A stretch of 55,014 nucleotides of DNA from Bacteroidales bacterium (GCA_017428285.1 JAFRRE010000050.1:1-55014); one strand, 5' to 3'; counted from the first letter of the stretch, positions 8,696 through 17,542 are shown. Translations and numbers: made by a program. Notes: generated by a model not told the origin, from the sequence alone.

Positions 8696-9994
8696 TTACT
8701 CTACCACCACCAAATAATAGTTCTTCTTGCCCTTTTGAACAAGGATATACTTGCCATCGATGAGGTCGGTGGGGGTCATCAACTTGTCCAAAGTGACCTT
8801 TTCCTTGTTGACGCTCACGCCGTTGGCTTGGGTCATCTTGCGGGCCTCACCCTTCGAGGGGAAGATCTGCGTGTTGACGGCCATGAAGTCGACGATCGGG
8901 ATGCCGGCTTCGAGGTCGGTGCGGGCGATGTGCTCCTGCGGCACGCCGTCAAAGATGTCCAAGAAGGTGGCTTCGTCGAGCTTCTCCAAGCCTTCCTTGG
9001 TCGACTTGCCGAAGAGGATGTTGGAGGCCTCGATAGCGGCATCCAAGGCTTCCTGCGAGTGCACCAACACAGTGACTTCCTGGGCCAAACGCTTTTGCAG
9101 CACACGCATGCCCGGGTCTTTTTTGTGCTCTTCGATCAAGGCGTCGATGGTTTCTTTATCCAGCGAGGTGAAGATTTTGATGTATTTCTCAGCGTCCTCG
9201 TCGCTGACATTGAGCCAGAACTGGTAGAACTTGTAAGGCGTGGTGCGCTTCGGGTCGAGCCAGATGTTGCCGCTCTCGGTCTTGCCGAATTTCTTGCCGT
9301 CGGCCTTGGTGATGAGTGGGCAAGTAAGTGCAAATGCCTCGTTCTCGAAGCCCAAGGTGCGACGAATCAGCTCCGTGCCCGTGGTGATGTTGCCCCATTG
9401 GTCGTTGCCGCCCAACTGCAGCTTGCAGTTCTTGTGCTGATAGAGCCAGAGAAAATCGTAGCCTTGCAGGAGCTGGTAGGTGAACTCGGTGAAGCTGAGA
9501 CCGTCGCGAGCTGTACCGTTGAGGCGCTGCTGCACGCTGTCCTTGGCCATCATGTAATTCACGGTGATGTGTTTGCCCACCTCGCGCGCGAAATCGAGGA
9601 AGGTGAAGTCCTTCATCCAGTCGTAGTTGTTCACCATCTCGGCGGCATTGGGCTCCTTCGAATCGAAGTCCAAGAACTTGGCTACCTGAGCCTTGATGCA
9701 CTCTTGGTTGTGACGCAAGGTCTCTTCGTTGAGCAGGTTACGCTCTTGGCTCTTGCCCGAGGGGTCGCCAATCATGCCGGTGGCACCACCCACCAGGATG
9801 ATGGGCTTGTGGCCACAGCGTTGCAAATGGCGCAGCATCATGATGCCGCAAAGGTGTCCGATATGTAAGGAGTCGGCGGTCGGGTCAGTGCCGAGGTAAG
9901 CCGTTACCATTTCTTTCTGGAGGAGTTCTTCCGTTCCTGGCATAATCTGTGCCAGCATTCCGCGCCAGCGGAGTTCTTCAACAAAATTCTTCAT
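8696..9994 (-). CDS. tyrS: Tyrosyl-tRNA synthetase
   Basis: Class I aminoacyl-tRNA synthetase that charges tRNA-Tyr with tyrosine in the cytoplasm. The 432-residue protein shows the HIGH signature as HIGH at residues 44-47 ([10 protein letters not shown]), the tyrosine-binding region with GGNDQWGNI, and a KMSKS-loop equivalent KFGKTESG near residue 233. A C-terminal S4 RNA-binding domain covers about the last 65 residues ([14 protein letters not shown]). Length is normal. The frame extends upstream to 10027, but that extension overlaps the -7 box at 10017-10024, so the ATG at 9994 ([13 protein letters not shown]) is chosen. It is followed by a strong terminator, so it appears to be a single-gene unit. 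Confidence 0.97.
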   Translation of the reverse strand: MKNFVEELRWRGMLAQIMPGTEELLQKEMVTAYLGTDPTADSLHIGHLCGIMMLRHLQRCGHKPIILVGGATGMIGDPSGKSQERNLLNEETLRHNQECIKAQVAKFLDFDSKEPNAAEMVNNYDWMKDFTFLDFAREVGKHITVNYMMAKDSVQQRLNGTARDGLSFTEFTYQLLQGYDFLWLYQHKNCKLQLGGNDQWGNITTGTELIRRTLGFENEAFALTCPLITKADGKKFGKTESGNIWLDPKRTTPYKFYQFWLNVSDEDAEKYIKIFTSLDKETIDALIEEHKKDPGMRVLQKRLAQEVTVLVHSQEALDAAIEASNILFGKSTKEGLEKLDEATFLDIFDGVPQEHIARTDLEAGIPIVDFMAVNTQIFPSKGEARKMTQANGVSVNKEKVTLDKLMTPTDLIDGKYILVQKGKKNYYLVVVE

Positions 9995-10016
9995 CGTTAG
10001 GGTTAGTTTTGAGGTG

Positions 10017-10024
10017 CAAAAATA
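10017..10024 (-). promoter_or_regulatory. -7 promoter box TATTTTTG for tyrS
   Basis: TAnnTTTG match on the minus strand, 23 bases upstream of the ATG at 9994. Confidence 0.6.
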
Positions 10025-10046
10025 CAAAGATTTTGGGCTCCCTCAA

Positions 10047-11036
10047 TCAATTATTGTAATGTCTGAGCCTACACCGCATATTCTCAACGACATTGCCTCC
10101 AAAGAGCCAAGAGTCGGCGAAGTGGAGGTTGCCGTATGGGAAGATGTCGGCATAAACCTCATAATAATACCTCGACACAAAGGTGGAGTCGAAATCTGAA
10201 CAAACCATAAAGTGGTCGACCAGTTGTCCTCCAGTGAATGGGGCAACATAGACGATGCTATCGCGTGAGGAGTTGTATTTTGCGACACCGAGATGCAAGG
10301 ATTGGTCAACCATTTCGGTGCCTTCCGTCCAAGTCAGCGGGTTGATGCCAACTACCGTGTTTTTCATCAAAGGCGATGCTGCTTCGATATCGCTCACCGA
10401 ATTGAAAATCACTACACCTTGCATGCAGCTATCGACAGCAGGTTTCAAGGCGTCGGGGTATTGGGCCAATTCTTGGTCGGTGATTTGGAAGCCGATGCAA
10501 TACGCCGCCACCATTTGCTGACGCTGTTTTTTGGTCATGCCGTTTTTCAACAGTTCGATGAGCATCTGCGAGCCTTGGCTATGGCCTACTAGGAAGAAAG
10601 GACGCCCGTGGTTGTAATGTGCCATGTAGTACTGGAAGGCGTCTTTGATGTCAGCAACAGGCGTTTGAGCGATCTGTTCCAGAATATCTTTGGGTTGCCT
10701 ATAAGCGTCAAATATCATCTGACGATAATAGGGTGCATAAAAGTTGTATTCGTAGTAGAGTAGCTTGTTGAATTTTTGGTTGCTGTTTGCTTCTTCTCTC
10801 ACTTCGGGAAGGCTAATGTCAGTATACCATGACGAGTCGTTCTCCGCATAGGAAATGGTGGCAACAGTCGGATAAACATAGAAGACATCGGCCTCATGGT
10901 TTTCGTCTCCAATGCTGTACCAATAGTTGGTATCTGCATAGTTGATATGAGTAATGGTGTCTTTCTCTTTAGAACAAGAAACGAACACAAAGGCCAAAAC
11001 AGCCAAAAAGATGTTGATAAATGATGGTTTTCTCAT
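10047..11036 (-). CDS. DUF3089 family lipoprotein, alpha/beta-hydrolase fold
   Basis: A 329-residue predicted lipoprotein (signal peptide with lipobox FVSC). The DUF3089 family is thought to have an alpha/beta-hydrolase fold. The nucleophile elbow is visible as GHSQGS near residue 172, within RPFFLVGHSQGSQMLIELL. The upstream segment DVFYVYPTVATI is typical of the family, as is a conserved LLYYEYNFYAPYYRQM block. The true substrate is unknown; it may be an envelope esterase or lipase (inference). It has its own promoter box at 11059-11066 and is divergent from glyA. Its stop lies 20 bases from the tyrS promoter box on the same strand. Confidence 0.85.
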   Translation of the reverse strand: MRKPSFINIFLAVLAFVFVSCSKEKDTITHINYADTNYWYSIGDENHEADVFYVYPTVATISYAENDSSWYTDISLPEVREEANSNQKFNKLLYYEYNFYAPYYRQMIFDAYRQPKDILEQIAQTPVADIKDAFQYYMAHYNHGRPFFLVGHSQGSQMLIELLKNGMTKKQRQQMVAAYCIGFQITDQELAQYPDALKPAVDSCMQGVVIFNSVSDIEAASPLMKNTVVGINPLTWTEGTEMVDQSLHLGVAKYNSSRDSIVYVAPFTGGQLVDHFMVCSDFDSTFVSRYYYEVYADIFPYGNLHFADSWLFGGNVVENMRCRLRHYNN

Positions 11037-11058
11037 GGGTTTAACGGTTTTGAGACCA

Positions 11059-11066
11059 CAAAGGTA
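11059..11066 (-). promoter_or_regulatory. -7 promoter box TACCTTTG for the DUF3089 gene
   Basis: TAnnTTTG match on the minus strand, 23 bases upstream of the ATG at 11036. Confidence 0.6.
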
Positions 11067-11082
11067 GTAAAAAACAGTTTTT

Positions 11083-11115
11083 TTGTCGCAGACTCAATAA
11101 AATTTCGCAAATTTG
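11083..11115 (+). promoter_or_regulatory. Candidate glyA promoter (TTG, 22-base spacer, CAAATTTG)
   Basis: A TTG triplet at 11083-11085 and a near-consensus -7 box at 11108-11115 with one mismatch (C for T at the first base). The ATG follows at 11161. Confidence 0.4.
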
Positions 11116-11160
11116 CAGCCACAATGATTAAAAGACACAATAATCAACAAATCAACAAAT

Positions 11161-12459
11161 ATGAAAAGAGACGAAAAAATCTTTGATCTGATTCGCCAAG
11201 AAAAAGAGCGTCAGATGCACGGAATCGAACTCATTGCTTCTGAAAACTTTGTCAGCGAACAAGTGCTTGAAGCCATGGGTTCTGTCATGACCAACAAATA
11301 CGCCGAGGGTTATCCTGGCAAGCGTTACTACGGCGGCTGCCAAATCGTCGACCAAAGCGAACAAATCGCCATCGATCGCGCCTGCCAGCTGTTCAACGCC
11401 ACCTTTGCCAACGTGCAGCCCCACTCGGGTGCCCAAGCCAACATGGCTGTGATGCAAGCTTTGCTTGAACCCGGCGACACCTTCATGGGTCTCGACCTCT
11501 CGCATGGTGGTCACCTCTCACATGGCAGCCCGGTCAACGCTTCGGGTATGCTCTACAAGCCCGTCGCCTACCACGTGGCCAAGGAAACAGGACGTGTCGA
11601 CTACGACGAGATGGAGAAGATCGCCCTCGAGTGCAAGCCGAAACTCATCATTGCCGGTGCTTCTGCCTACAGCCGTGACTGGGATTACAAACGCATGCGC
11701 GCCATCGCCGACAAGGTGGGCGCCGTCCTCATGGCCGATGTCAGCCACCCCGCTGGCCTCATCGCTAAGGGCCTGCTGAACGACCCGCTGGAGTACTGCC
11801 ACATCATCACCACCACGACCCACAAGACCCTCCGCGGTCCCCGTGGCGGCATGATCCTCATCCGTCATGACTTCGAAGACCCGCGCGGTCGTAAGACCCC
11901 GAAGGGTGAAACGAAGATGATGTCAGCCTTGATCAACAGCGCCGTGTTCCCGGGCATCCAAGGTGGCCCTCTGGAGCACGTCATCGCCTCCAAGGCCGTT
12001 GCTTTCGGCGAAGCCCTCAGCGACGAGTACATGGAGTACATCCAACAGGTGAGGAAGAACGCCGCCTTCATGGCCAGAGCCTTCATGGATAAGGGCTACG
12101 ATGTCATCAGCGGTGGCACCGACAACCACTCCATGCTGATTGACCTCCGCGGCAAGTTCCCGGAGATCACTGGTAAGATGGTGGAGAACACCCTCGTCCT
12201 TGCCGACATCACCGTCAACAAGAACATGGTGCCCTTCGACACCCGTTCGCCTTTCTTGACTTCTGGTCTGCGTGTTGGCACACCTGCCATCACCACCCGT
12301 GGTCTGAAGCAAGACAAGATGGCCGTTATCGTTGAATTGATCGATGACGTCATCAGCGACATTAATCCTGAGACCAAGACCGCTTCGGAGGCCAAGATCA
12401 ATGCCGTCCGCGCTGAGGTCAACAAGATGATGAAGGATTACCCGCTCTTTGCTTGGTAA
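11161..12459 (+). CDS. glyA: Serine hydroxymethyltransferase
   Basis: PLP-dependent enzyme that interconverts serine and glycine while moving a one-carbon unit to tetrahydrofolate, the main source of 5,10-methylene-THF. The 432-residue length is normal for the family. The PLP-binding Lys is Lys222 in [14 protein letters not shown]. Other family blocks are present: [33 protein letters not shown] and [13 protein letters not shown]. The ATG start is preceded by an A-rich leader. Codon choice is strongly C-ending compared with neighbours such as the upp gene, suggesting high expression (inference). It ends in an intrinsic terminator at 12482-12515. Confidence 0.98.
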   Translation: MKRDEKIFDLIRQEKERQMHGIELIASENFVSEQVLEAMGSVMTNKYAEGYPGKRYYGGCQIVDQSEQIAIDRACQLFNATFANVQPHSGAQANMAVMQALLEPGDTFMGLDLSHGGHLSHGSPVNASGMLYKPVAYHVAKETGRVDYDEMEKIALECKPKLIIAGASAYSRDWDYKRMRAIADKVGAVLMADVSHPAGLIAKGLLNDPLEYCHIITTTTHKTLRGPRGGMILIRHDFEDPRGRKTPKGETKMMSALINSAVFPGIQGGPLEHVIASKAVAFGEALSDEYMEYIQQVRKNAAFMARAFMDKGYDVISGGTDNHSMLIDLRGKFPEITGKMVENTLVLADITVNKNMVPFDTRSPFLTSGLRVGTPAITTRGLKQDKMAVIVELIDDVISDINPETKTASEAKINAVRAEVNKMMKDYPLFAW

Positions 12460-12481
12460 TACTTTCTTATCAGCGAAAACA

Positions 12482-12515
12482 AAAACGCCTGGTTCTTTGG
12501 ATCGGGCGTTTTTTT
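12482..12515 (+). terminator. Intrinsic terminator of glyA, overlapping the upp promoter
   Basis: AAAACGCC pairs with GGCGTTTT across a 15-base loop, followed by a run of seven T. The loop contains the TTG (12497-12499) that serves as the -33 element of the upp promoter. Confidence 0.8.
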
Positions 12516-12526
12516 ATGTATGTTTG
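12497..12526 (+). promoter_or_regulatory. upp promoter: TTG, 19-base spacer, TATGTTTG
   Basis: The -7 box TATGTTTG is at 12519-12526 and the -33 TTG at 12497-12499. The upp ATG is at 12549. Confidence 0.65.
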
Positions 12527-12548
12527 CGAGCAATTAGCACAAAGGACC

Positions 12549-13211
12549 ATGAATATTATCAACTTTGCCGAGAGCAATAGTATCATTAACCAATATGTTG
12601 CTGAGCTTAGAGATGTAAAAATCCAAGCGGACAGAAATACCTTTCGCCACAATTTGCAACGCATCGGCCAGATGATGGCTTATGAGGTGAGCAAGACTTT
12701 GCGTTATTCCGAGAAAGATATCCAAACACCCTTAGCATCTGCTAAAACAAGCACGCCTGACGATGAAGTTGTGTTGGCTACTGTGTTTCGGGCTGGGCTT
12801 CCTTTCCATCAAGGTTTTTTGGATGTCTTCGACCATGCTGGCAACGCCTTTGTTTCAGCATATCGTTATTACATGGATGAGAAGCATGAGGAGGTGGGCA
12901 TTAAGGTGGAATATTTGGCTGCTCCTAACCTGACTGACAAAACCTTGATCATTGCCGATCCGATGCTGGCTACTGGAGGTAGCTTGCAGTTGGCATACGA
13001 GGCATTGTGCACCAAAGGCATTCCCAAGCACTTACATCTTTGCTGCGTTATTGCTTCCCAGGAAGGCATTGACAACTTAATGAAACTCTTCAAGCCTTTG
13101 GACAATGTCACGCTATGGTGCGCAGCCGTCGACCCGATACTGAACGAGCATAAGTATATCGTTCCTGGTCTTGGTGATGCTGGCGACCTCGCTTATGGCG
13201 ATAAGATCTGA
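12549..13211 (+). CDS. upp: Uracil phosphoribosyltransferase
   Basis: Pyrimidine salvage enzyme making UMP from uracil and PRPP. The 220-residue protein carries the phosphoribosyl-binding motif IIADPMLATGGSL at about residues 133-145, and the uracil-binding C-terminal region YIVPGLGDAGDLAYG. The frame is open back to 12453, but that extension crosses the glyA terminator and the upp promoter, so the ATG at 12549 (MNIINFAESNS) is used. Its TGA (13209-13211) directly abuts the stop of the convergent TPR gene, with no spacer and no visible terminator hairpin. Confidence 0.95.
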   Translation: MNIINFAESNSIINQYVAELRDVKIQADRNTFRHNLQRIGQMMAYEVSKTLRYSEKDIQTPLASAKTSTPDDEVVLATVFRAGLPFHQGFLDVFDHAGNAFVSAYRYYMDEKHEEVGIKVEYLAAPNLTDKTLIIADPMLATGGSLQLAYEALCTKGIPKHLHLCCVIASQEGIDNLMKLFKPLDNVTLWCAAVDPILNEHKYIVPGLGDAGDLAYGDKI

Positions 13212-14561
13212 TTAAAGCGCGGTGATGATTTCCTCAAAACTCCGCTCATCCTCCAATCCGTTCATCTTCTCCTGTTTGATGCGCGACTTGCGGCGGGCGT
13301 AGCTGTTGGTTTGCAGGTTCATCAAGATCGAGATGACCTGGTTGCTGAAGCCTTGTTTGGTGAGGCAGCAGATTTGCAGGTCACTCTTGGTCAGGGAAGG
13401 GTACTTCTCCGTCAGTCGTTTGGTGAAGTCGCCGTAAACCTTGTCGATGAGTGTCACGAAGTCGTCCCATTCGGTTTCCTTCAGGTCGAAGTCGAGGGTT
13501 GAGGCCGTGATTTGCTCGGTGAGGGCGAGGGCGGTTACATACACCTTGTTTTTCTTCAGTTCCATCTCAAGTTGGTTCTTCATCTCTTCGGCTTTCAGCT
13601 GAGCATTCAGCGTTTTTTGGCGCAGCAGCAGCAAAACGATGACCAAAGCGAGGACAAGGCCGCCAAGGATGAGGTAGAGATAGAGGCTTTTCAGCTTCTG
13701 CTCGGCTTCGAGGTTGTTTTTCTGCATTTGCAGGTCATATTCCGCCTTGATGCGTTGCACTTGTTCGCTGCGATGCTCGCGGTCGGCCTGCATCATGTTT
13801 TCGTTGAAAAGTTCGAGGCTTTCAAGGGCTTTTGGGTAGTCGCCGGCAAACTGGTAGAGGTAATAGAGGCTCTGGTAGGCCGACATGCGGACGCCCGCCT
13901 TGTCGCTGTGGGTGGCTTCGTTGAGGTGAATGATGGCGAGGCTGTCGTGCGACAGATAGTAGTGTGCCAGTCCTAAGGTCAGGTGGCAAGCGTCGGCATC
14001 GGCGCCTTGGGCCAAAGCTTGGCCGACACGTTCTATCACCTGCCCATAGTCTTCTTTTGCCATCAGCACATCAAGGCTCGAGTCCAATAGCAGTTCGCGC
14101 TCCATCGTTTTGTCGTTCAATTTTTGGGCGAGTTGCAAGGCTTCGTCGTAGTGCTGTTGTGCCGCGTCGATGTTGCCCATCGAGGCCGCTGTGCGACCGC
14201 AATTGCGTAAGGCATTCATCAACAAGGTGTCGTTGCCCAAGGCGCGAAACAGCTGTGCGGCGTCGGTGTGGAGGGGCAGGGCTTCGTCGAACAGCTCGTG
14301 TTTCCAATAGGCGAAGCCGAGGTTGTCCTCGATTAGGCCTTTCAGGCGTTGCACCTCGGGCTTTGTCGGGTCGCAGCGGCCGATGGCGATGAGCGCTTGG
14401 CTTAGGCTTTGTGCGGCGGCCTCCGTCTGCTTGTCGGCGATGTGCTGGCGCCCTTGTTCAAGGCCAGCCTCCGCCTTTCGGAAGTAGCCGGTCTCGTCAT
14501 GGCAGGCCGTGAGGATTACCAACGCCAGAAACACGCTGATGATTATGGTTTTTGGTTTCAT
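13212..14561 (-). CDS. TPR protein with one membrane helix and C-terminal HTH-like region
   Basis: A 449-residue protein. It has an N-terminal signal with a lipobox-like LTAC, and tetratricopeptide-type helical repeats over about residues 30-270 (for example AAQQHYDEALQLAQKL, KALESLELFNENMM). A transmembrane helix follows at about 290-315 (LYLYLILGGLVLALVIVLLLL), then a charged coiled coil. A C-terminal segment at about 385-430 resembles a helix-turn-helix (LTKSDLQICCLTKQGFSNQV, then a basic YARRKSRIKQEK). Bacteroidota commonly pair periplasmic TPR sensors with cytoplasmic DNA-binding tails in this layout. It overlaps the upstream leucine-rich-repeat gene by four bases (ATGA), implying translational coupling. 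A role as a membrane-bound regulator is inferred; the target is unknown. Confidence 0.8.
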   Translation of the reverse strand: MKPKTIIISVFLALVILTACHDETGYFRKAEAGLEQGRQHIADKQTEAAAQSLSQALIAIGRCDPTKPEVQRLKGLIEDNLGFAYWKHELFDEALPLHTDAAQLFRALGNDTLLMNALRNCGRTAASMGNIDAAQQHYDEALQLAQKLNDKTMERELLLDSSLDVLMAKEDYGQVIERVGQALAQGADADACHLTLGLAHYYLSHDSLAIIHLNEATHSDKAGVRMSAYQSLYYLYQFAGDYPKALESLELFNENMMQADREHRSEQVQRIKAEYDLQMQKNNLEAEQKLKSLYLYLILGGLVLALVIVLLLLRQKTLNAQLKAEEMKNQLEMELKKNKVYVTALALTEQITASTLDFDLKETEWDDFVTLIDKVYGDFTKRLTEKYPSLTKSDLQICCLTKQGFSNQVISILMNLQTNSYARRKSRIKQEKMNGLEDERSFEEIITAL

Positions 14562-17257
14562 CGTATCACGAATTTCAGTGTTGTTTCGCCCACGTTGATG
14601 AAATACATGCCCGAGGGCAATGTTGAAATGTCAATCTGTTGGGTTTCAGCCGAGATGTGGCCTTGCAGCAAGGTTTGTCCCATCAGGTTGATAATACGAT
14701 AGGTCTGGTCTGGTAGAGACGCGATTAATCGCGTCTCTACAAACAGGATGTTATTTGTAGGATTAGGATAGACCATGAAGGTTCCTGAGCCTGTCGAAGG
14801 GCCGTCCTCATTAATGCCATTGTGCAATTCGGCGTAGATGGCATCGCAGTCCTCGTCGCCGTTATGGTACAGCAGGGCGTCCTCCACCCAATAGCAGCGC
14901 AGGCCGTTTACCGTGAACCTGGCGTCTCGTCGCATCAGTTTTTCGGGGAAGAAACTGGTCATGTGGCCGTAGCCGACCACAATGTCGCCGCTAAAGAGGT
15001 CTCCTGCATCGCTGATGTGTAGCATCTTGCGGGTGTCGCCTTCGTATTCAAAAACACCCACGCTGTCGACGTGCACTATGATGCTCTCCGTCCCCACCTT
15101 GATTTCCCATTCATCGCCGGCTTCGGCGGCATAGTCATAGAGAATGGTAAACTCTTCAAGGTCTTTGTTCCACCAGTACACCTTGTTGCCTTCCTCAAAG
15201 ATGTATTCGTGCGTCACTTCGGAATGAGAGTCGCGGTCGTAGATGGTGTTGGTGCGCACGATGATTTTGGGCCTTTCGTTGCCGATGGTCGTGTCGGCAG
15301 CGTATTCCAAGTGTTGGTAAGTGATGTTGCCGTTGCCCCATTCGAGTTCATAGTACCATTCGGATAAAATCGGGAATTGTTGCTCGAGGGTATTATAATG
15401 CAAACTGATTTCAAACTGATTGACTTCACCATATGTGAATTCTAATTGCCTTTGCCATTCATACAATTGTGAATCATTGAATAAGGATTGTCCTGAAAAG
15501 ACATCCCACTCCCAATCGTCGTTGTTTTTCTTCCGGAAGGAAATCGTCACTGTTTGTGTCTCATCATTGAAATCATAGAGAACTTTTTTGGTGATGTCCC
15601 ATTCGGAATTTTCAGCAGACCAAGAACCAGTCTGGTATTCAACCACGCGATTCTTGATGTCGTAGATATAATGCGCAATTCCTGAATTCACCCAATCACC
15701 ATCGTTGAGTACCTGTGTGATAATGCTATCGGTTTTGTTGCGGTCAGTGTAAGTATAAGTTTTCAATGACCTGGATGTGATGGTTCCAGAATTGTCGTAT
15801 GTGTCTGTTTGTGAAGTCAACACCTGTTGCCTTTCATTATAATGATTGGTGGTCACAGAGGAGAGCCTTGTAGTATCTGTATAAGTGGAATCAATTCGGA
15901 TTCTGTTTCCGTTTTCATACGCGTAATTGCTACGCTGCCATATCCGTGTTTCTCCGTATTCAGTGCAGCTTGAGTCTTTCCGAAACAATCTGTGGTTGGT
16001 GTAATAATAGTCGTAATGATTATTAATTTCGTCATAATGATCATTCCCTCGGTAATGATCGGAATGTTTTATCTGATGATCGGTTTCGTATGTAAAGCTC
16101 AATGTTTCGAATGATGCTGGATGGCCTCCTAAATTACTATGAATTCTCAACGGCTTGGAAGGAAACTCGAAAAACGTAAAAGAACTAACGCGGCTTTGAG
16201 ACGTGAAATCAGTCAACACACCGTTTTGGTCATAGTTGAAATCAGAATGACCTTCAGCCGTCACTTGGCCTGCGGCATTGTACGTTCGACCGATGACATG
16301 GTCAGGGTATCCTATGGAATCATACACCGTTACGGAGCAGTCGAAGCAAGCAGTCATGATGCAATCGTGATCCAGCGTAAAAGTATATTCAGGAGAATAG
16401 GCTACGACCGCACCATTTCGTTTCCAATAACCGAAAACATGGCCAAGATTTGCGGTGGCACGAACGGTAGCTGTCGTATGGTCGCAATCTTCGGGTATCG
16501 AAACCACTTCGGCGGTGCCATATTCGGGGTTGTTGACACCAACGGTTAGTGCAGGAGCTCCGAGAAACAAACTACCTTCCATATTGACGAACCGACTCCA
16601 ATCCCAATTCAAAAGGAATTGATCGAAAGTCAAGCAATTGACATAGACTGGAATATCCGTGGGGACATTATTGAAAATACTACGATCCTCATAATAGGGA
16701 TTACTTGGAATATGCTCACTGAACGGTGGTGTTGGGGTATTGCAGTGGATGGATTGTAAACCTATACAATCTTCAAAAGCACTATATTGTATGGTATCGA
16801 CGGAAGCTCCGATGGTCAATGAAGAAAGCCCCGAACAGCCCATGAAGGCATAGCCGCCGATGAAAGTGCATTGGTCGGGGATGACGAAACTACTGGAAAG
16901 ACCAATGCAATCCATAAAAGCTTCTGCCTCAATTCTTCGAATGGTATTAGGCAGTTCAACAGATATGATTTCTTGACAAGCATCGAAGGCATTTTGTCCA
17001 ATGGAAACCACAGTATAGGTCGTGTTTTCATGCTCAACAAACGCTGGGATGATAAGGTCCCCTTCTGGTTGAGGATAGCTGCCCCAGCCTATCTGTGGGG
17101 AGTTGGGGAATGTCACCGCCACTTCGTGGTTTTCCTCCGAAAGGATTCGGTAATACAAGGTTTGCCCCGTCTCGCACACAGCTGAGAAATCGTAGGTTTG
17201 GGCAAAAGCACTCGTTGCGAGCACCATCATTGTAAGAAATGCGAATAACTTTTTCAT
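14558..17257 (-). CDS. BspA-like leucine-rich-repeat surface protein with T9SS type-A sorting domain
   Basis: An 899-residue exported protein. It starts with a signal peptide (MKKLFAFLTMMVLATSAFAQ). BspA-type leucine-rich repeats follow at about residues 75-185 (ISVELPNTIRRIEAEAFMDC, LSSLTIGASVDTIQYSAF). An InlB-like divergent repeat with GHVFGYWKRNGAVV comes next, then a long region of YD/RHS-like strands (TYTYTDRNKTDS, HYIYDIKNRV). A C-terminal T9SS sorting domain ends it (VYPNPTNNILFVE, YRIINLMGQ, LPSGMYFINV). The family works in adhesion or surface display. The frame is open to 17380, but the -7 box at 17340-17347 and the signal peptide fix the ATG at 17257. A 28-bp perfect palindrome is embedded in the sorting domain (14713-14740). 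Translation is coupled to the TPR gene. Confidence 0.88.
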   Translation of the reverse strand: MKKLFAFLTMMVLATSAFAQTYDFSAVCETGQTLYYRILSEENHEVAVTFPNSPQIGWGSYPQPEGDLIIPAFVEHENTTYTVVSIGQNAFDACQEIISVELPNTIRRIEAEAFMDCIGLSSSFVIPDQCTFIGGYAFMGCSGLSSLTIGASVDTIQYSAFEDCIGLQSIHCNTPTPPFSEHIPSNPYYEDRSIFNNVPTDIPVYVNCLTFDQFLLNWDWSRFVNMEGSLFLGAPALTVGVNNPEYGTAEVVSIPEDCDHTTATVRATANLGHVFGYWKRNGAVVAYSPEYTFTLDHDCIMTACFDCSVTVYDSIGYPDHVIGRTYNAAGQVTAEGHSDFNYDQNGVLTDFTSQSRVSSFTFFEFPSKPLRIHSNLGGHPASFETLSFTYETDHQIKHSDHYRGNDHYDEINNHYDYYYTNHRLFRKDSSCTEYGETRIWQRSNYAYENGNRIRIDSTYTDTTRLSSVTTNHYNERQQVLTSQTDTYDNSGTITSRSLKTYTYTDRNKTDSIITQVLNDGDWVNSGIAHYIYDIKNRVVEYQTGSWSAENSEWDITKKVLYDFNDETQTVTISFRKKNNDDWEWDVFSGQSLFNDSQLYEWQRQLEFTYGEVNQFEISLHYNTLEQQFPILSEWYYELEWGNGNITYQHLEYAADTTIGNERPKIIVRTNTIYDRDSHSEVTHEYIFEEGNKVYWWNKDLEEFTILYDYAAEAGDEWEIKVGTESIIVHVDSVGVFEYEGDTRKMLHISDAGDLFSGDIVVGYGHMTSFFPEKLMRRDARFTVNGLRCYWVEDALLYHNGDEDCDAIYAELHNGINEDGPSTGSGTFMVYPNPTNNILFVETRLIASLPDQTYRIINLMGQTLLQGHISAETQQIDISTLPSGMYFINVGETTLKFVIR
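14713..14740. repeat. 28-bp perfect palindrome, copy 1, inside a coding sequence
   Basis: GTAGAGACGCGATT followed exactly by its reverse complement. It is identical to the copy at 17502-17529, and the match extends two bases on each side (14711-14742). On the minus strand it encodes VETRLIASL in the sorting domain of the leucine-rich-repeat protein without breaking the frame. Confidence 0.9.
14784..14800. repeat. Short element resembling the dispersed CCTGAGCnTGTCGAAGG repeat
   Basis: Reads CCTGAGCCTGTCGAAGG and encodes PSTGSGT in the linker just before the sorting domain. I recognise this motif as recurrent in many bacterial genomes. No second copy was noticed in this window. Confidence 0.35.
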
Positions 17258-17339
17258 AGTTGTAGATGTTTTTGATTGTTGACACCTATTTTTACTTTGT
17301 TCATGAACTTTCGCGCACATCATCTCGATGTTTGCATTG

Positions 17340-17347
17340 CAAAAGTA
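17340..17347 (-). promoter_or_regulatory. -7 promoter box TACTTTTG for the LRR/TPR operon
   Basis: TAnnTTTG match on the minus strand, 83 bases upstream of the ATG at 17257, implying a leader of roughly 75 bases. Confidence 0.55.
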
Positions 17348-17419
17348 GAGCATTTCCCAAAGCAAAAAACATCTTGTCAAGCCCCCAAGAGGCCTTGTCT
17401 ATCATGTCGCAAAGATAGA

Positions 17420-17471
17420 AAAAAATAAACGGTTGGATTTCAATTTGTTATAAAATCGAAATCCAACCGTT
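17420..17471 (-). terminator. Intrinsic terminator downstream of glyS
   Basis: On the minus strand AACGGTTGGATTTC (17471-17458) pairs with GAAATCCAACCGTT (17441-17428), a 14-base perfect stem, and is followed by TATTTTTTT. Confidence 0.85.
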
Positions 17472-17501
17472 GTCTATGGGGCTGTCTATGTTGTTGCGTT
17501 G

Positions 17502-17529
17502 GTAGAGACGCGATTAATCGCGTCTCTAC
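17502..17529. repeat. 28-bp perfect palindrome, copy 2, intergenic
   Basis: Identical to 14713-14740, including TG before and AA after the palindrome. It lies between the glyS stop (17543) and the glyS terminator hairpin. Confidence 0.9.
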
Positions 17530-17542
17530 AAGGCAAAATGTG

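Larger units (their letters stand above)
17258..17542. other. 285-base intergenic region between the LRR gene and glyS
   Basis: Holds the LRR promoter box (17340-17347), the glyS terminator hairpin (17420-17471) and palindrome copy 2 (17502-17529). No gene is visible. Confidence 0.8.

Noticed and set aside
8735..9868. Long plus-strand open frame (377 codons) opposite tyrS
   Set aside because: tyrS on the other strand has all its catalytic motifs. The antisense frame has no recognisable domain and reflects codon bias of the real gene.
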